Assembly (NCBI GenBank): GCA_030068145.1
Contig: JAPJBO010000169.1
Coordinates: 248,001-312,000 of the forward strand
From: Diplonema papillatum
Lineage: Eukaryota; Euglenozoa; Diplonemea; Diplonemida; Diplonemidae
Direction of reading: 5' to 3'
Length of the DNA: 64,000 bases
In this document: positions 18,934 through 27,953 of the stretch, piece by piece
Position numbering within the stretch: the stretch's first letter is position 1
Layout: each line of letters opens with the position of its first letter
Made by a program: the position numbers and the translations under genes
The notes under the pieces: generated by a model
The model's database searches: none
Told to the model about the DNA's origin: nothing
What the model saw: only the letters and a program-made list of their open reading frames with translations

Positions 18934-19488
18934 CGCGTGAGCACTAGTCTGTTTCCCCGTCAGCAGCTGCCAGGCACTGCCGATGCCGTTGTTCGAGATA
19001 AATGTTGCGTATATCTGGTTGTTCTCTTGCACCTGGACGATGAACCCGCCGGCCGTGTTCGCGCAGCGGGGGTTGGTCACCACCGATGCGTCCGTAGCGG
19101 TCAGCGTAGCCGAGCTGTGAACAACGCCGCCGGTGGTGCCGTCGAAAATTACGCGTTGCACAGAGACACTGGACCCCGACGTTGCCTGGTACACCACCGC
19201 GAACCCTCCGTCGTCAAGCCCCGCGACGCAAGCCTCCGACAGCACGTCGCTTGGGTCGCCTGCGTTGATAGTCACCGGTAGGGCAAACGCGGCACCGCCG
19301 GTAGCATTGAAAACCATGGCTCGCACTACGTTCGTCCCTTCAGTCCAAGCAATGACGTAGCCCGTATCACTCATCTCCGCCACAAGCGGTTCGCTGCAGC
19401 TTGCGGCCGGATTTGTGTACACTTCATCCTGCCCAGCAACCCGAGTGAGCAGCGACAGCCACACCGCAGCATGGCACAGGGCGCGCAT
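18934..19488 (-). CDS. Surface glycoprotein, exon 1: signal peptide and module A
   Basis: The exon starts at the ATG 19486-19488 with a clear signal peptide (MRALCHAAVWLSLLTRVAGQ), so the product enters the secretory pathway. Module A follows, with paired Cys and the CVAGLDDGGFAVVYQ motif repeated in exon 2. The proposed donor is GTGTGT at 18933 downward, phase 0 after H-A, giving 185 codons and a 489-bp intron. Without splicing, the frame runs on to 18826. It then encodes a hydrophobic stretch (AVCAFLLVLPFL) and a basic tail (KYKRGKAG), so a short membrane-anchored 220-residue form, or a separate small gene, is possible. Confidence 0.75.
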
Positions 19489-19917
19489 TCTGACGCGTCC
19501 TTCTCGTAGTCACACTCGTAGACCTTTGGGTATGCTTGCTTTTCGAGTTCTTGCGGCGTCAAGTGCGGCTTTTCTTTTTGTGCTTCCGACAATACTCGCT
19601 CAGCCGGTTTTTTTTCTCTTGATTTCTTTGTTTGTTGTTGCTTGGTCTGTCGCGCTTCAGGTTCTTTTTTTCTCTTGTTGTGTGCTTGCTTTTCGGTTTG
19701 CTTCTTTTTTTTTTTTTTTGCTAACTGCGTTGGGAATGATTTCGCATCACTTTGGAGACGCTTCGGGATCAAAGAGGTGGGTAGTGACTTCTCAATACCG
19801 AGCGCATCCGCGTCATCGTTGATTCTCCCAACGGACGACGTCAGAGGTAACACTAACCGTGAGCAGTGCTTGACTGCCTTAGCACGCACTCAATACTGAA
19901 CGCTGGAGTAAGGTCAG
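19489..19917. other. Probable 5' flank of the surface-protein gene
   Basis: Upstream of the ATG the plus strand is pyrimidine-rich (T-runs near 19608-19720), giving a Lys-rich minus-strand frame with no domain. I take it as promoter/5' UTR rather than coding sequence. No TATA-like element stands out. Confidence 0.35.
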
Positions 19918-20085
19918 ACACGGTGGAGCCCAGCCTCAGAAGCTGGAGTTCAAAAAGCGGTTGTCACGCCCGCTTTTCGGGTGCGGATTTACACGCGTTT
20001 TTGGTTGTAGGCCATCCGCTTTTCGGGCGTGACTCCGGCACACCCTCTCTAACTCCAGCTTTTGAACCTCGCCGTGTGCTAGCCT
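19918..20085. repeat. 170-bp foldback (small inverted-repeat element)
   Basis: The outer arms pair CACGGTGGAG with CCTCGCCGTG, then AGCTGGAGTTCAAAA with its inverted copy, then GTCACGCCCG with CGGGCGTGAC around a loop that holds CGCTTTTCGGG twice. This could be a MITE-like foldback or a source of hairpin RNA. No target-site duplication is clear. Confidence 0.55.
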
Positions 20086-20257
20086 TTGACAATGCAAGCC
20101 TACCCTGTGGTGCCTGCGTTTCAAGTTCATACTACCGAGGGCAGAGGTACGTTCCCGGCGGAGAGTCCCCTGAGGTTCAGACTACGTTTCCTCCTACATA
20201 ATGCGGGCGATAGTTTTGTCCTTTGGAGGATTGAACCGGATGCCTCTGCCTCACCTT

Positions 20258-20743
20258 TCATACGGCTGTGCCTGCTTGCTTTTGCCAGACCCTAGCGTCC
20301 TCCTTCGAAATGCGTTGCTTAGCCCTTGGGTGGTATCGACGGCACGGGAAGGTGTTTTTCTTCGGCGGAGCGAGCGAAGGGGAGGATGGCTGCGGGATCT
20401 TTAACACTCCCCCGCGGGCTGCGCCGCCGCCGTCCATGTTCCATGGCGGCGTGCCGATAGGCGACGCACTGCTCGCGCAGCAGCAGGTGGTGCGCGGATC
20501 CTGACCGACTTTCAAGAACTGGTGTGTTCCTAACTGGGTCACTTCCCCCCAACGACTTGCGGTTTTCCACGCAAGAAGGGCCGCCAGCTGCAGCTCGGGT
20601 ACGTGACGGCGGGTCCAAGCCACCAACTTTAATTTGGTTACCGGCAGGGCCTGGTGCACAGGAATGGCTCCCCGGATGAACCGGTCGTGACACTGAACGT
20701 CTCTTAAGCGGCGAATGAGAAGAGCGAAGACGCAGTGAAACAC
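20258..20743 (-). mobile_element. Tyrosine-recombinase-like relic
   Basis: A minus-strand frame holds HQALPVTKLKLVAW, then LAALLAWKTASRWGEVTQL, which resembles the first-arginine box of tyrosine recombinases from protist retroelements (A-W-x-T-A-S-R-x-x-E). Downstream boxes are not recognisable. I treat it as a decayed fragment of a recombinase-bearing element; the assignment rests on one motif. Confidence 0.3.
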
Positions 20744-21204
20744 GACTCAGCCAAGCTGGCTTAGCCCCAGCGAACATAGGCACGTCACGGACAAACGGGC
20801 GGGAACGTGTAAGAGTCTCGACGCGCAGGAAGACACGTGGGACTAAGCACCATTCTTGAAAAAGAAGCGTGCATTCCTAGTGGCGTTGCCTGACACGGAT
20901 ACAACACCGCACACCGCATGGCTCCTTCAGCGGGAACATTCAAGGTGGAGCAGCCGAGCTTGCACCGGTGCACAAGTTGAGGCGGGCAAGCCGTTCTCAG
21001 TTCTCGTGTACAGCAGGTACTTGTACCCAGGCCCCGGCTTCTTCGGGCAGAAGGGTGAAGAGATGTAACTGGTGCCTCCTCTCTCGTCGTCATCCTTGGC
21101 GGGTTTGCTGCGTTTTCACGCCGTCAACACTTCTTGAAAGGGGCTGTACCGGGAGTTTTTCGTTCTCCCCGCCGGATGAATGAGGCTGCCGCGCCGGGGC
21201 CACG

Positions 21205-22206
21205 TCACGTGGGATCGGCCAGACACAACATTTGGCGGCGGTGGAAGTGTTCTTTCAAGCACACGACCAGTTGAGAGGCGGCGCTGGGTTGGGACAGCGC
21301 TTCGATGATGGCAGCGAGAGGGGTTCCCGCAGGGTCGTAGTGCCGGTCGACTCCGGTTCTGGCGAGCAGGACGTGCCGGGGCTCGCCCGGCGGGGCCGCG
21401 AAGACGAGGGCGACGAACTGCAGCGCGTGGAGGCACGCGGAGGCGAGGGAAGTGACCGCTCGGCTCAGCCACGAGCGCTGCAGGGCCTCCGGGAGGGCCG
21501 TCAGGGCGGCCCACTCCCGCGCGAGCCGCGAGTGTGCGGCGGCGGCGGCAACGGGGGGCGCCGGCGCGTCTACGCCGGGCATGAGCAGTGCCCGGGCGGC
21601 CTTCACCGAGCCGACGACGCGCAGGCAGGCTGCTGCCAATTCGCCAGCGTCGCATGCGTGGCGCTGTGACGTGCAGCTTGCCACGTCGCACACTGCGTGC
21701 TTAGGATCCCCTGGATCCCCTTGGTCTCCGGAGGTTGTGGACGAGGGGCAGCAACCGGCGGGTGCTTGACAGAAGGTTTCGAGCACGTCGAGAAGCGTGT
21801 CCGCGGCAAGGGTCCGATCCGTGATGTCCCGGGGGGCGTCCGGCGCGAGCAACCGTCGGCACGCGCACGCCGGCGCCGGGCCGCCGCCGCTTACCCGCTG
21901 CAGCTGCCTCGCCTCGGCGTCGAGCAGCAGCCGCGCGAGGACAAGCCGGACGGGCGCCTTCCGGGCCGGGCCCGCACCGGCTCCGCGGTCTGCTTTCCAG
22001 CCGGGATCCAGCGCGCAAAACCGGGCCACCGCCTCGTCTACCACCTGTGCGAGCTTGTGCTGCGTCGTGTATCCTCCACCCGCAGCCATGCCCGCAGACA
22101 TCTCCTTTGCGGCGAGGGCACGTGACTCATTCGCCGAGCACATATTTTCTGCCACCGTTTGTGGTTCTCTCCTATATTGGTTCGGTGTGCTTGGCGTCGG
22201 CCTCAA
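21205..22206 (-). CDS. Hypothetical GC-rich alpha-helical protein
   Basis: This 333-codon minus-strand frame has strong GC-rich codon bias, unlike its surroundings. In-frame Met codons near residues 22, 36 and 40 (the last in MAAGGGYTTQ) are alternative starts, and the second or third looks most natural. The protein is rich in Ala, Leu and Arg with several Cys-rich spots (CACRR, CCPSS, CDVASCTSQRHACD) and many predicted helices. The ending is KEHFHRRQMLCLADPT. I recognise no family. It could be a single-exon gene or one exon of a larger one. The overlapping plus-strand frames are shadows. Confidence 0.5.
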   Translation of the reverse strand: MRPTPSTPNQYRREPQTVAENMCSANESRALAAKEMSAGMAAGGGYTTQHKLAQVVDEAVARFCALDPGWKADRGAGAGPARKAPVRLVLARLLLDAEARQLQRVSGGGPAPACACRRLLAPDAPRDITDRTLAADTLLDVLETFCQAPAGCCPSSTTSGDQGDPGDPKHAVCDVASCTSQRHACDAGELAAACLRVVGSVKAARALLMPGVDAPAPPVAAAAAHSRLAREWAALTALPEALQRSWLSRAVTSLASACLHALQFVALVFAAPPGEPRHVLLARTGVDRHYDPAGTPLAAIIEALSQPSAASQLVVCLKEHFHRRQMLCLADPT

Positions 22207-22416
22207 GCCAGGAATCCCTCCTCCAGAGGATGTGCCCTGTTACAGTGGATGTCGGGGGTGGCGTGTACAAGCCGCGCCAACTTGCGATCAAAGGGCAAAA
22301 GACTTTCGTAGGCGGTCCGTCTTCGGCTGAAAATCGTGTTCTCCAGCGTTTCGGCATAAACCCCCACGTATATTATTTACTTATTTATTGGTAAATAATA
22401 CACGGGAAAGCAAATA

Positions 22417-25400
22417 CCGTAAGCGGGTTTAATATGAAACGTGTATAGTACGAAACGGTTTTAATACGAAACGTGTTAATTAAGAAACACCCCGGATCTG
22501 AAGCTATGAAACATTAACACGTTTCGTATTAAAAACTGCACTTTCATAGGGGTTTTGAAGGGGTTTGTACTTAGAGTAAACTGGGGCTCGACAATAAAAA
22601 AAAGGATGCAGGAAAATTGACAGAAAATTTGAACCAGTCAAAAAAATGCACCGATTTCTTCGCCCGCGTCAGCCCTTCACCCCATGCGAAGCAGATTCGA
22701 CAATCTTTGCCCGCTCAGCACAACAGGTAGCAGGTGATGCGGTTGCAAAGGAAGTCGCGAAGGAGTTGCCGACAAAGAAAACAACGAGAGCGACGTGGAA
22801 CGCTGACGAGAAAGAACGCATTGCTGAGATTGTTGCAGAAAAGGGGGTGCGAGACACTGTCAAGTGGTGGAACAGTCCTCTCCAAGGACATACGAAACAG
22901 CTCAACCAAACCATGGCGTCTCGAGCCTTTTCCGAATACAAAGAAGCAATACAAGAGCGCGTAGCAAAGCGGAAGATGGGGCTGCATGTTGAGGAAAGCG
23001 AGAGCCATTTCCGGGAAGTCAAACGAGGGAGGAAGTGCACACTGTCACCCACAGAAGAAAACAAGGTGCTCAGCATCATCCGCTCTGCTAGGTCATCAGG
23101 TGGCGCTGTGACGGCACAAACCGTGTCAGCAACAGCTAGAGGCATGGTGAAAGCTAGTGATGAAAGCGAGCGCATTCACGACGCCACCACGCTGAACAAG
23201 GAGTGGGCGCGTGCATGGATGCGACGGTTGGGCTGGTCCATGAGAGCTGCAACAACAACAGTGGCCACCACAACGCGACCCTTCCTGGAAGCTCGTGCAG
23301 AATTCGTTGCAGAAGTACAGAGTGCAAGGAAGCTCCACGACATCCCCTTAGAAAGGGTAGTAAACGCCGACCACACACTGTACCCAAGAAGACCTACGCG
23401 CCGGTGGGCAGCAAGCGAGTGGCCCTAACAAACCTGAACGACAAACGGTCGATCACAGGTCTGTTTGCGGCCTTTGCAACAGGGGAGCTGCTACCCCCGC
23501 AGTTGATCTACGGCGGGAAAACCAGCAGGGTTCTTCCACCGGAGGCAAAAAGACCAGACGGGTGGTCTTTTGTCGCCAATCCTAACAGATGGGCAAACGA
23601 ACAAACCACGAAGGTGTGGGTAAATGACGTGCTGCTGCCGGCGATGAACACACGGAGAGGAGAGACAGAGTGGGGCCTCCTTATCCTCGATCGTTTCTCT
23701 GCCCAGCACACACAAAGTATCAAGGAACTACTTGTGCACAATCGCATCGCAACAGTCTGCATTCCGGCTGGCTGGACAGGAAGGTTGCAGCCGTTGGATG
23801 TTGGTCTAAACGGTGTTCTGAAGCGGAGCTTGCGGGACGAGTACTCAACTTGGTACAGCGACAGTGTGCTCAAGTTGATGAAACAAGCAAATGCAAAGAA
23901 CGCGAAGAACCTGATGAAGAACAAAAAATACAAGAAAGACAAGAAGCATAAGAAGGCTACAAAAGACGTGGAGAGTGTTAACGACGGTGACGCTGCTGAG
24001 GACATCCAACGTCTTCAAAGTGTATCCGTTGTCCCCACACCCGTGCTCTTTCGTGAAGTCGCGCACTCAAAGACGAAGCACAGTGTCATCCTCTACGACA
24101 GTCTCGGGGAGCGTAGCAGTATGACGGTCTCGTTGTCCGAAGCAGCAGGGGCAGCTGGCGACCTGCACTTCGCTCCGGAATGGTGGAGACAGCAAGAGGC
24201 GCACGCTTGTGGGTGGTTCGCCTATCAAAGCATCTGGCTGGCTGCCAGCGGAAAGTGCGTTCAGGAGGCCAGCGATAAACCAACGCATGAAACAGCTAAG
24301 CAACTGCTCAGCAAGTGCACAGAAGCCGATCTCGCTGCATTAAGCGACACCAACGTCACAAGGACTCGTGCGACAATTGTAGAATTGATAGCCGAATTTG
24401 CGAAGACCCCCGCGTCGTCTGAATTTGAAGAAAAACATCATCTTGATGTATTAGTCGCGCTCGTTCTCAATGAAGTAGTGCTGCGTCTATTTGGGGTGAA
24501 AGTGCGCTTGCACGAAACGTGCACCTTCTCTGCTGCTGAACACTTGAAGTCCGGGTGCCGGCAAAGCTCACTGGTTGTCTTGTTCGACGGGGCTCATTTT
24601 GCTTCCCTTGTCACCGTGTCTGCTGAAGAACACACGTCTGTTGTGGAAGGTGAGATGCTGAAGATGATGGCGCGTCTCGACCTCCGCGCAAAATCTCTGC
24701 GTAGACGACATCTGAAGTGGCTAAAGACGGCGTTGTCGAAAGTGAAACCCGAGAGCATCCGGGCGAGTTTCGTGGTGACCGGGTTGAGTGACGCAAATTT
24801 ACTGGAAGAGAAAGTTTCCGATCCAACAGGAGATGGAGCCGACCAAGGTTTCGTTGAAGACAGCCCCCAGGCCACCGGTTGCGGGGACAACGTTCTCGCC
24901 GAACTCCTTCGCAATTTCAATGAATGTCTCGTACTGAGTGAATGCGCAGATTGCATCAACGATTCTGACTTCGCTGATTTTGACCAAGAGCTTGAAGAAC
25001 TGGCAAACGATGAATGCGTTGCTGTGGAGGTGGATGCGGTTCATGCTAGTCTTGGGGCTGGCGAGCACGAGAAGAAGCTGGATGGCAATCACCTGGAGAG
25101 GCTTTACTCCTTCTTTAAGGACAACTCCGCCTTTGCTTGCGCTGCCCTTCCATACGACCGGCTTACCCTGTCATCACTGACGCGTGCCCGCCTAATGAAC
25201 ACCTTCGTAAACACTAGCGTGTCAGGAACTCGTGGTTGGCACTGGATGCTTGTAACAACCGACCGGTCGCTCCGAAGATGCGTTGTATCTTGCTCGCTTT
25301 CTGACTTTTGCGGAAGCAAGATAGTCAGCCACCTTGCAACGGTCTTTTCCGCCGACACCGACTCTTGGTTCATTGAGACGGACGCTCGAGGATGTCAACA

Positions 25401-25764
25401 AGACGATTGGAGCTGCGGTTACCATTCCTTGTTTGCGGCGCTGCAGTTCACAGACTGCATCCCAGAGCCGTTGGTGATCCCGCCCACGCCTGTCGTCTTC
25501 ATTCACAAGTGCCAGAACGCTCTGCAATTGCTGTCATCGTGATGTCTTGTCGCTAATACTCTGACCGCGGTACGTTTTTCCTGCTCAAAGGCTCGATACA
25601 CCAAAGATTGTCGGGAACCAAAGGGGGATCATCATGGGGTTTTCAAATTTCACTAAGTACGTCAGACCCCTTGTTTTTAGTACGAAACGTGCTAATTAAG
25701 AAACACTTTGGCCAAAAAAGTAGCTAAGAAACATTTACACGTTTCGTATTAAACCCGCTTACGG
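22417..25764 (+). mobile_element. Nested pogo-like transposon with protease-like cargo
   Basis: The inverted termini CCGTAAGCGGGTTTAATA (left 22417, right ending 25764) extend about 30 bp with one clear mismatch. TA lies at both flanks (22415-22416 and 25765-25766). Just inside, ACGAAACGTGTTAATTAAGAAAC-type subterminal repeats occur in both orientations, probable transposase binding sites. The near-identical termini suggest recent arrival. Confidence 0.85.
22646..25542 (+). CDS. DDE transposase fused to two cysteine-protease-like domains
   Basis: The reading frame starts at ATG 22646 and changes frame once near 23380; a single missing base there would explain it, so this copy may be inactive. 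The N-terminus has a helical DNA-binding-like region (WNADEKERIAEIVAEKG). The pogo-type catalytic core follows: VVNADHT (first Asp), LLILDRFSAQHT (second Asp) and LQPLDVGLNGVLKR (third Asp). A Lys-rich linker leads to two extra domains. The first has QQEAHACGWFAYQ (Cys at 24208-24210) and later FDGAHFASLV (His at 24595-24597), the order seen in OTU/Josephin-type proteases. The second has GWHWMLVTTD (His at 25240-25242) and then QQDDWSCGYHS (Cys at 25414-25416), the order and spacing of Ulp1/C48 proteases. Such proteases occur in Mutator-, KDZ- and LINE-type elements. I do not know of one in pogo. Confidence 0.75.
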
Positions 25765-25847
25765 TAACAAACGAATCGATTTATAAACGAACTGTAAATT
25801 CGGCCGGATATTATTTGCTAACCACCCGCAAGGACCCTTCAACACAC

Positions 25848-27701
25848 ATGGACACACTCAAGAAAGAAATGATGGCACAGGCCAACGTGGAGGCCGAGAT
25901 GGAGGAGGTGGTGGTTCTGGAGCAGGACGGCAGCGACTACGTCAGCTCCGTGAACAGTGACGGGTCGGAGGCCGTGTCACTCGACGACACAGAGGTCGCT
26001 GCTGCTGCGATCCAAGACGAAGGTGCAGCGCCAGAGGAGCGCGAAGATGAGAACGAGATGGACGACGAGGGAAGCGAAGCTGCCGAGAAAGAAGAGTCTA
26101 ATGAAGCCGACGATGCCGATGCAGAAGAGGAACCCGCTGTTCCCCCTGCCAAAAAGGCCCGGTTGGAGGCTGTGCGGAGCGGGAGAAACGGAGCCCGTCG
26201 TGACTTTACTTTCAAGTCCAAAACAAAGCTTGTGAACAAATTGGACACTCTCAGGGCTGAGCTGTCAACAGCGAATGCCACGCTGGCTGAATCAAAGAGG
26301 AAAACCCCCAGAGCCTTGAATGGCCTCATTATGAAGCAGCTGAGGGAGTGGGCCTCAACCACTATCGACAGCGGGGCCACACGAGTGCACAACATGGCGC
26401 AGGTGGAAAACTTCCGCGACCAGCTGGCCCGGGTGAAGGAGGCGAATCAGAGAGTGTCCGGCAGGCGGGTCCGCAAGGGGGTTTCGCGGTTCACTCTGCT
26501 GGAGGCGGCATTGAAGGGGTTTACAGCCGCGCGGCGAAGCGAACACAGTAGGGTGACAGCAGCAGGGCTGCAAGCTCAAGGAGAGAAGTTACTGACTGAG
26601 GATGCGGAGATCGGAGCGGACGCAGGCAGCCGAACGAAGCTTTCGAAAGGGTACATCAGGAAGTTCATGCGTCGAAACAATCTTGTCGTCAAAAGAATTG
26701 TCAAACAAACCAACAAGACCGATGCGGAGCTTGCAGCGAAGTGCCAGACGTTCCACGAGTTCCTCTTTCGTGTGGCGCCCCACTGTGATGCCATACTCAA
26801 CTTTGATGAGATCCCCGCAAGTTTGGCGGGAACAATGGGAAAGATCAGCACAATCACACATCAAGCCGACAAGGACGTCAAGCTTAACTTTGATCCCAAC
26901 TCGAGCAAGAGGTGTGCTACTGTGATCGCGATTGCCTGCACGAAGAAGGACGGTGTCGAGGTGGAGATTCCCCCTATTGTTCTCCTGAAGGGCCAGCCGG
27001 TGCAACGGCGCGTGCTTGATGAGAAGTACGATGCAGGGGCATTCGTTATCTGGACACCTTGCGGGGTCATCACAAAGAAAGCCATGATCGAGGCAGTTCT
27101 CCCGCACCTGGTTCGTCATCTTGCACCTCACTCTGTTCGTCCTTTGATCATCATGGATTCGGCCAGCTCACACGCTTCCGATGAAGTCATTACTGCATTC
27201 CATGCCGCCTCCATGTACACAGCGATTGTCCCACCAGGGATGACCCAGTGGCTGCAGTGGGTCGACACGCACTTTGCCAGCGCCTACAGGTCACGGCACC
27301 TGGCAGCTTACGAGCCATACATGGGGCGGAAGCTGACGTCTTCAGCTAAACGCAAGCTCCTCGTCAGGCTCGTGGTGAAGGCTGTGAAGGAGGCGCGCAA
27401 CCAAGTGAAGAACGCGTTCGAGTCGCTCGGTTACTACGGGCCAGAGAGTGCTGACAAGGTCACCATACGTGGCCTTGAGACCGTCTACACGTTTGTTGTC
27501 CCTGCAGTCCCAGAAGAAGTCCGTGTGAACGACAAAACAACCATGGACAACAAAATCGAGGAAGCAAAGAAGAAGGGTGTAGCCGCTGCAAACTCGGCAA
27601 CGGCAGTAACCGGAGAGAAAAGAGGCCGTGGCCGGCCCCCGAAGAAGCCTCCAACCGGCATTGACATCAGGACATTCTTTTCCCAGGTGAAGAAGGAGTA
27701 G
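25848..27701 (+). CDS. pogo-like DDE transposase of the outer element
   Basis: The ATG at 25848-25850 (MDTLKKEMMA) gives 617 residues. A very acidic N-terminal segment leads to PAKKARLE, a coiled region (LDTLRAELSTANATLAE), a helical DNA-binding region (RRSEHSRVTAAGLQAQGEKL, a CENP-B-like HTH) and the DDE core: ILNFDEIP (first Asp), LIIMDSASSH (second Asp) and MTQWLQWVDTHF (third Asp, in the place of the usual LQPLD). The C-terminus has an AT-hook (GRGRPPKKP). The frame is uninterrupted, and the gene lies between the TA-flanked termini of the outer transposon. It cuts and rejoins DNA at TA dinucleotides. It shares little sequence with the nested transposase, so the two are separate families. 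Confidence 0.8.
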   Translation: MDTLKKEMMAQANVEAEMEEVVVLEQDGSDYVSSVNSDGSEAVSLDDTEVAAAAIQDEGAAPEEREDENEMDDEGSEAAEKEESNEADDADAEEEPAVPPAKKARLEAVRSGRNGARRDFTFKSKTKLVNKLDTLRAELSTANATLAESKRKTPRALNGLIMKQLREWASTTIDSGATRVHNMAQVENFRDQLARVKEANQRVSGRRVRKGVSRFTLLEAALKGFTAARRSEHSRVTAAGLQAQGEKLLTEDAEIGADAGSRTKLSKGYIRKFMRRNNLVVKRIVKQTNKTDAELAAKCQTFHEFLFRVAPHCDAILNFDEIPASLAGTMGKISTITHQADKDVKLNFDPNSSKRCATVIAIACTKKDGVEVEIPPIVLLKGQPVQRRVLDEKYDAGAFVIWTPCGVITKKAMIEAVLPHLVRHLAPHSVRPLIIMDSASSHASDEVITAFHAASMYTAIVPPGMTQWLQWVDTHFASAYRSRHLAAYEPYMGRKLTSSAKRKLLVRLVVKAVKEARNQVKNAFESLGYYGPESADKVTIRGLETVYTFVVPAVPEEVRVNDKTTMDNKIEEAKKKGVAAANSATAVTGEKRGRGRPPKKPPTGIDIRTFFSQVKKE

Positions 27702-27953
27702 AAGCTCGTTTTCTGTCTTGTGTAACGTAACGCTCATGGTGTGTCCCTCTTCTTCTTCCATTTTTCCGAAGTATTTCTTCCTTTTATTTCTGAAATCAAG
27801 CATTCTATTTTCAATCAGCTTTCTCCTTTCGCTTGGTTGTCTCAGTGTTCTGCGCCTCAGATGGTAAGGACCTCGTATCTTGGAACGCTCCAAAAATTAA
27901 ATAAAATAAGTATATAATACACGGGAAGTAAATAATAAATGAAATTAATTATA

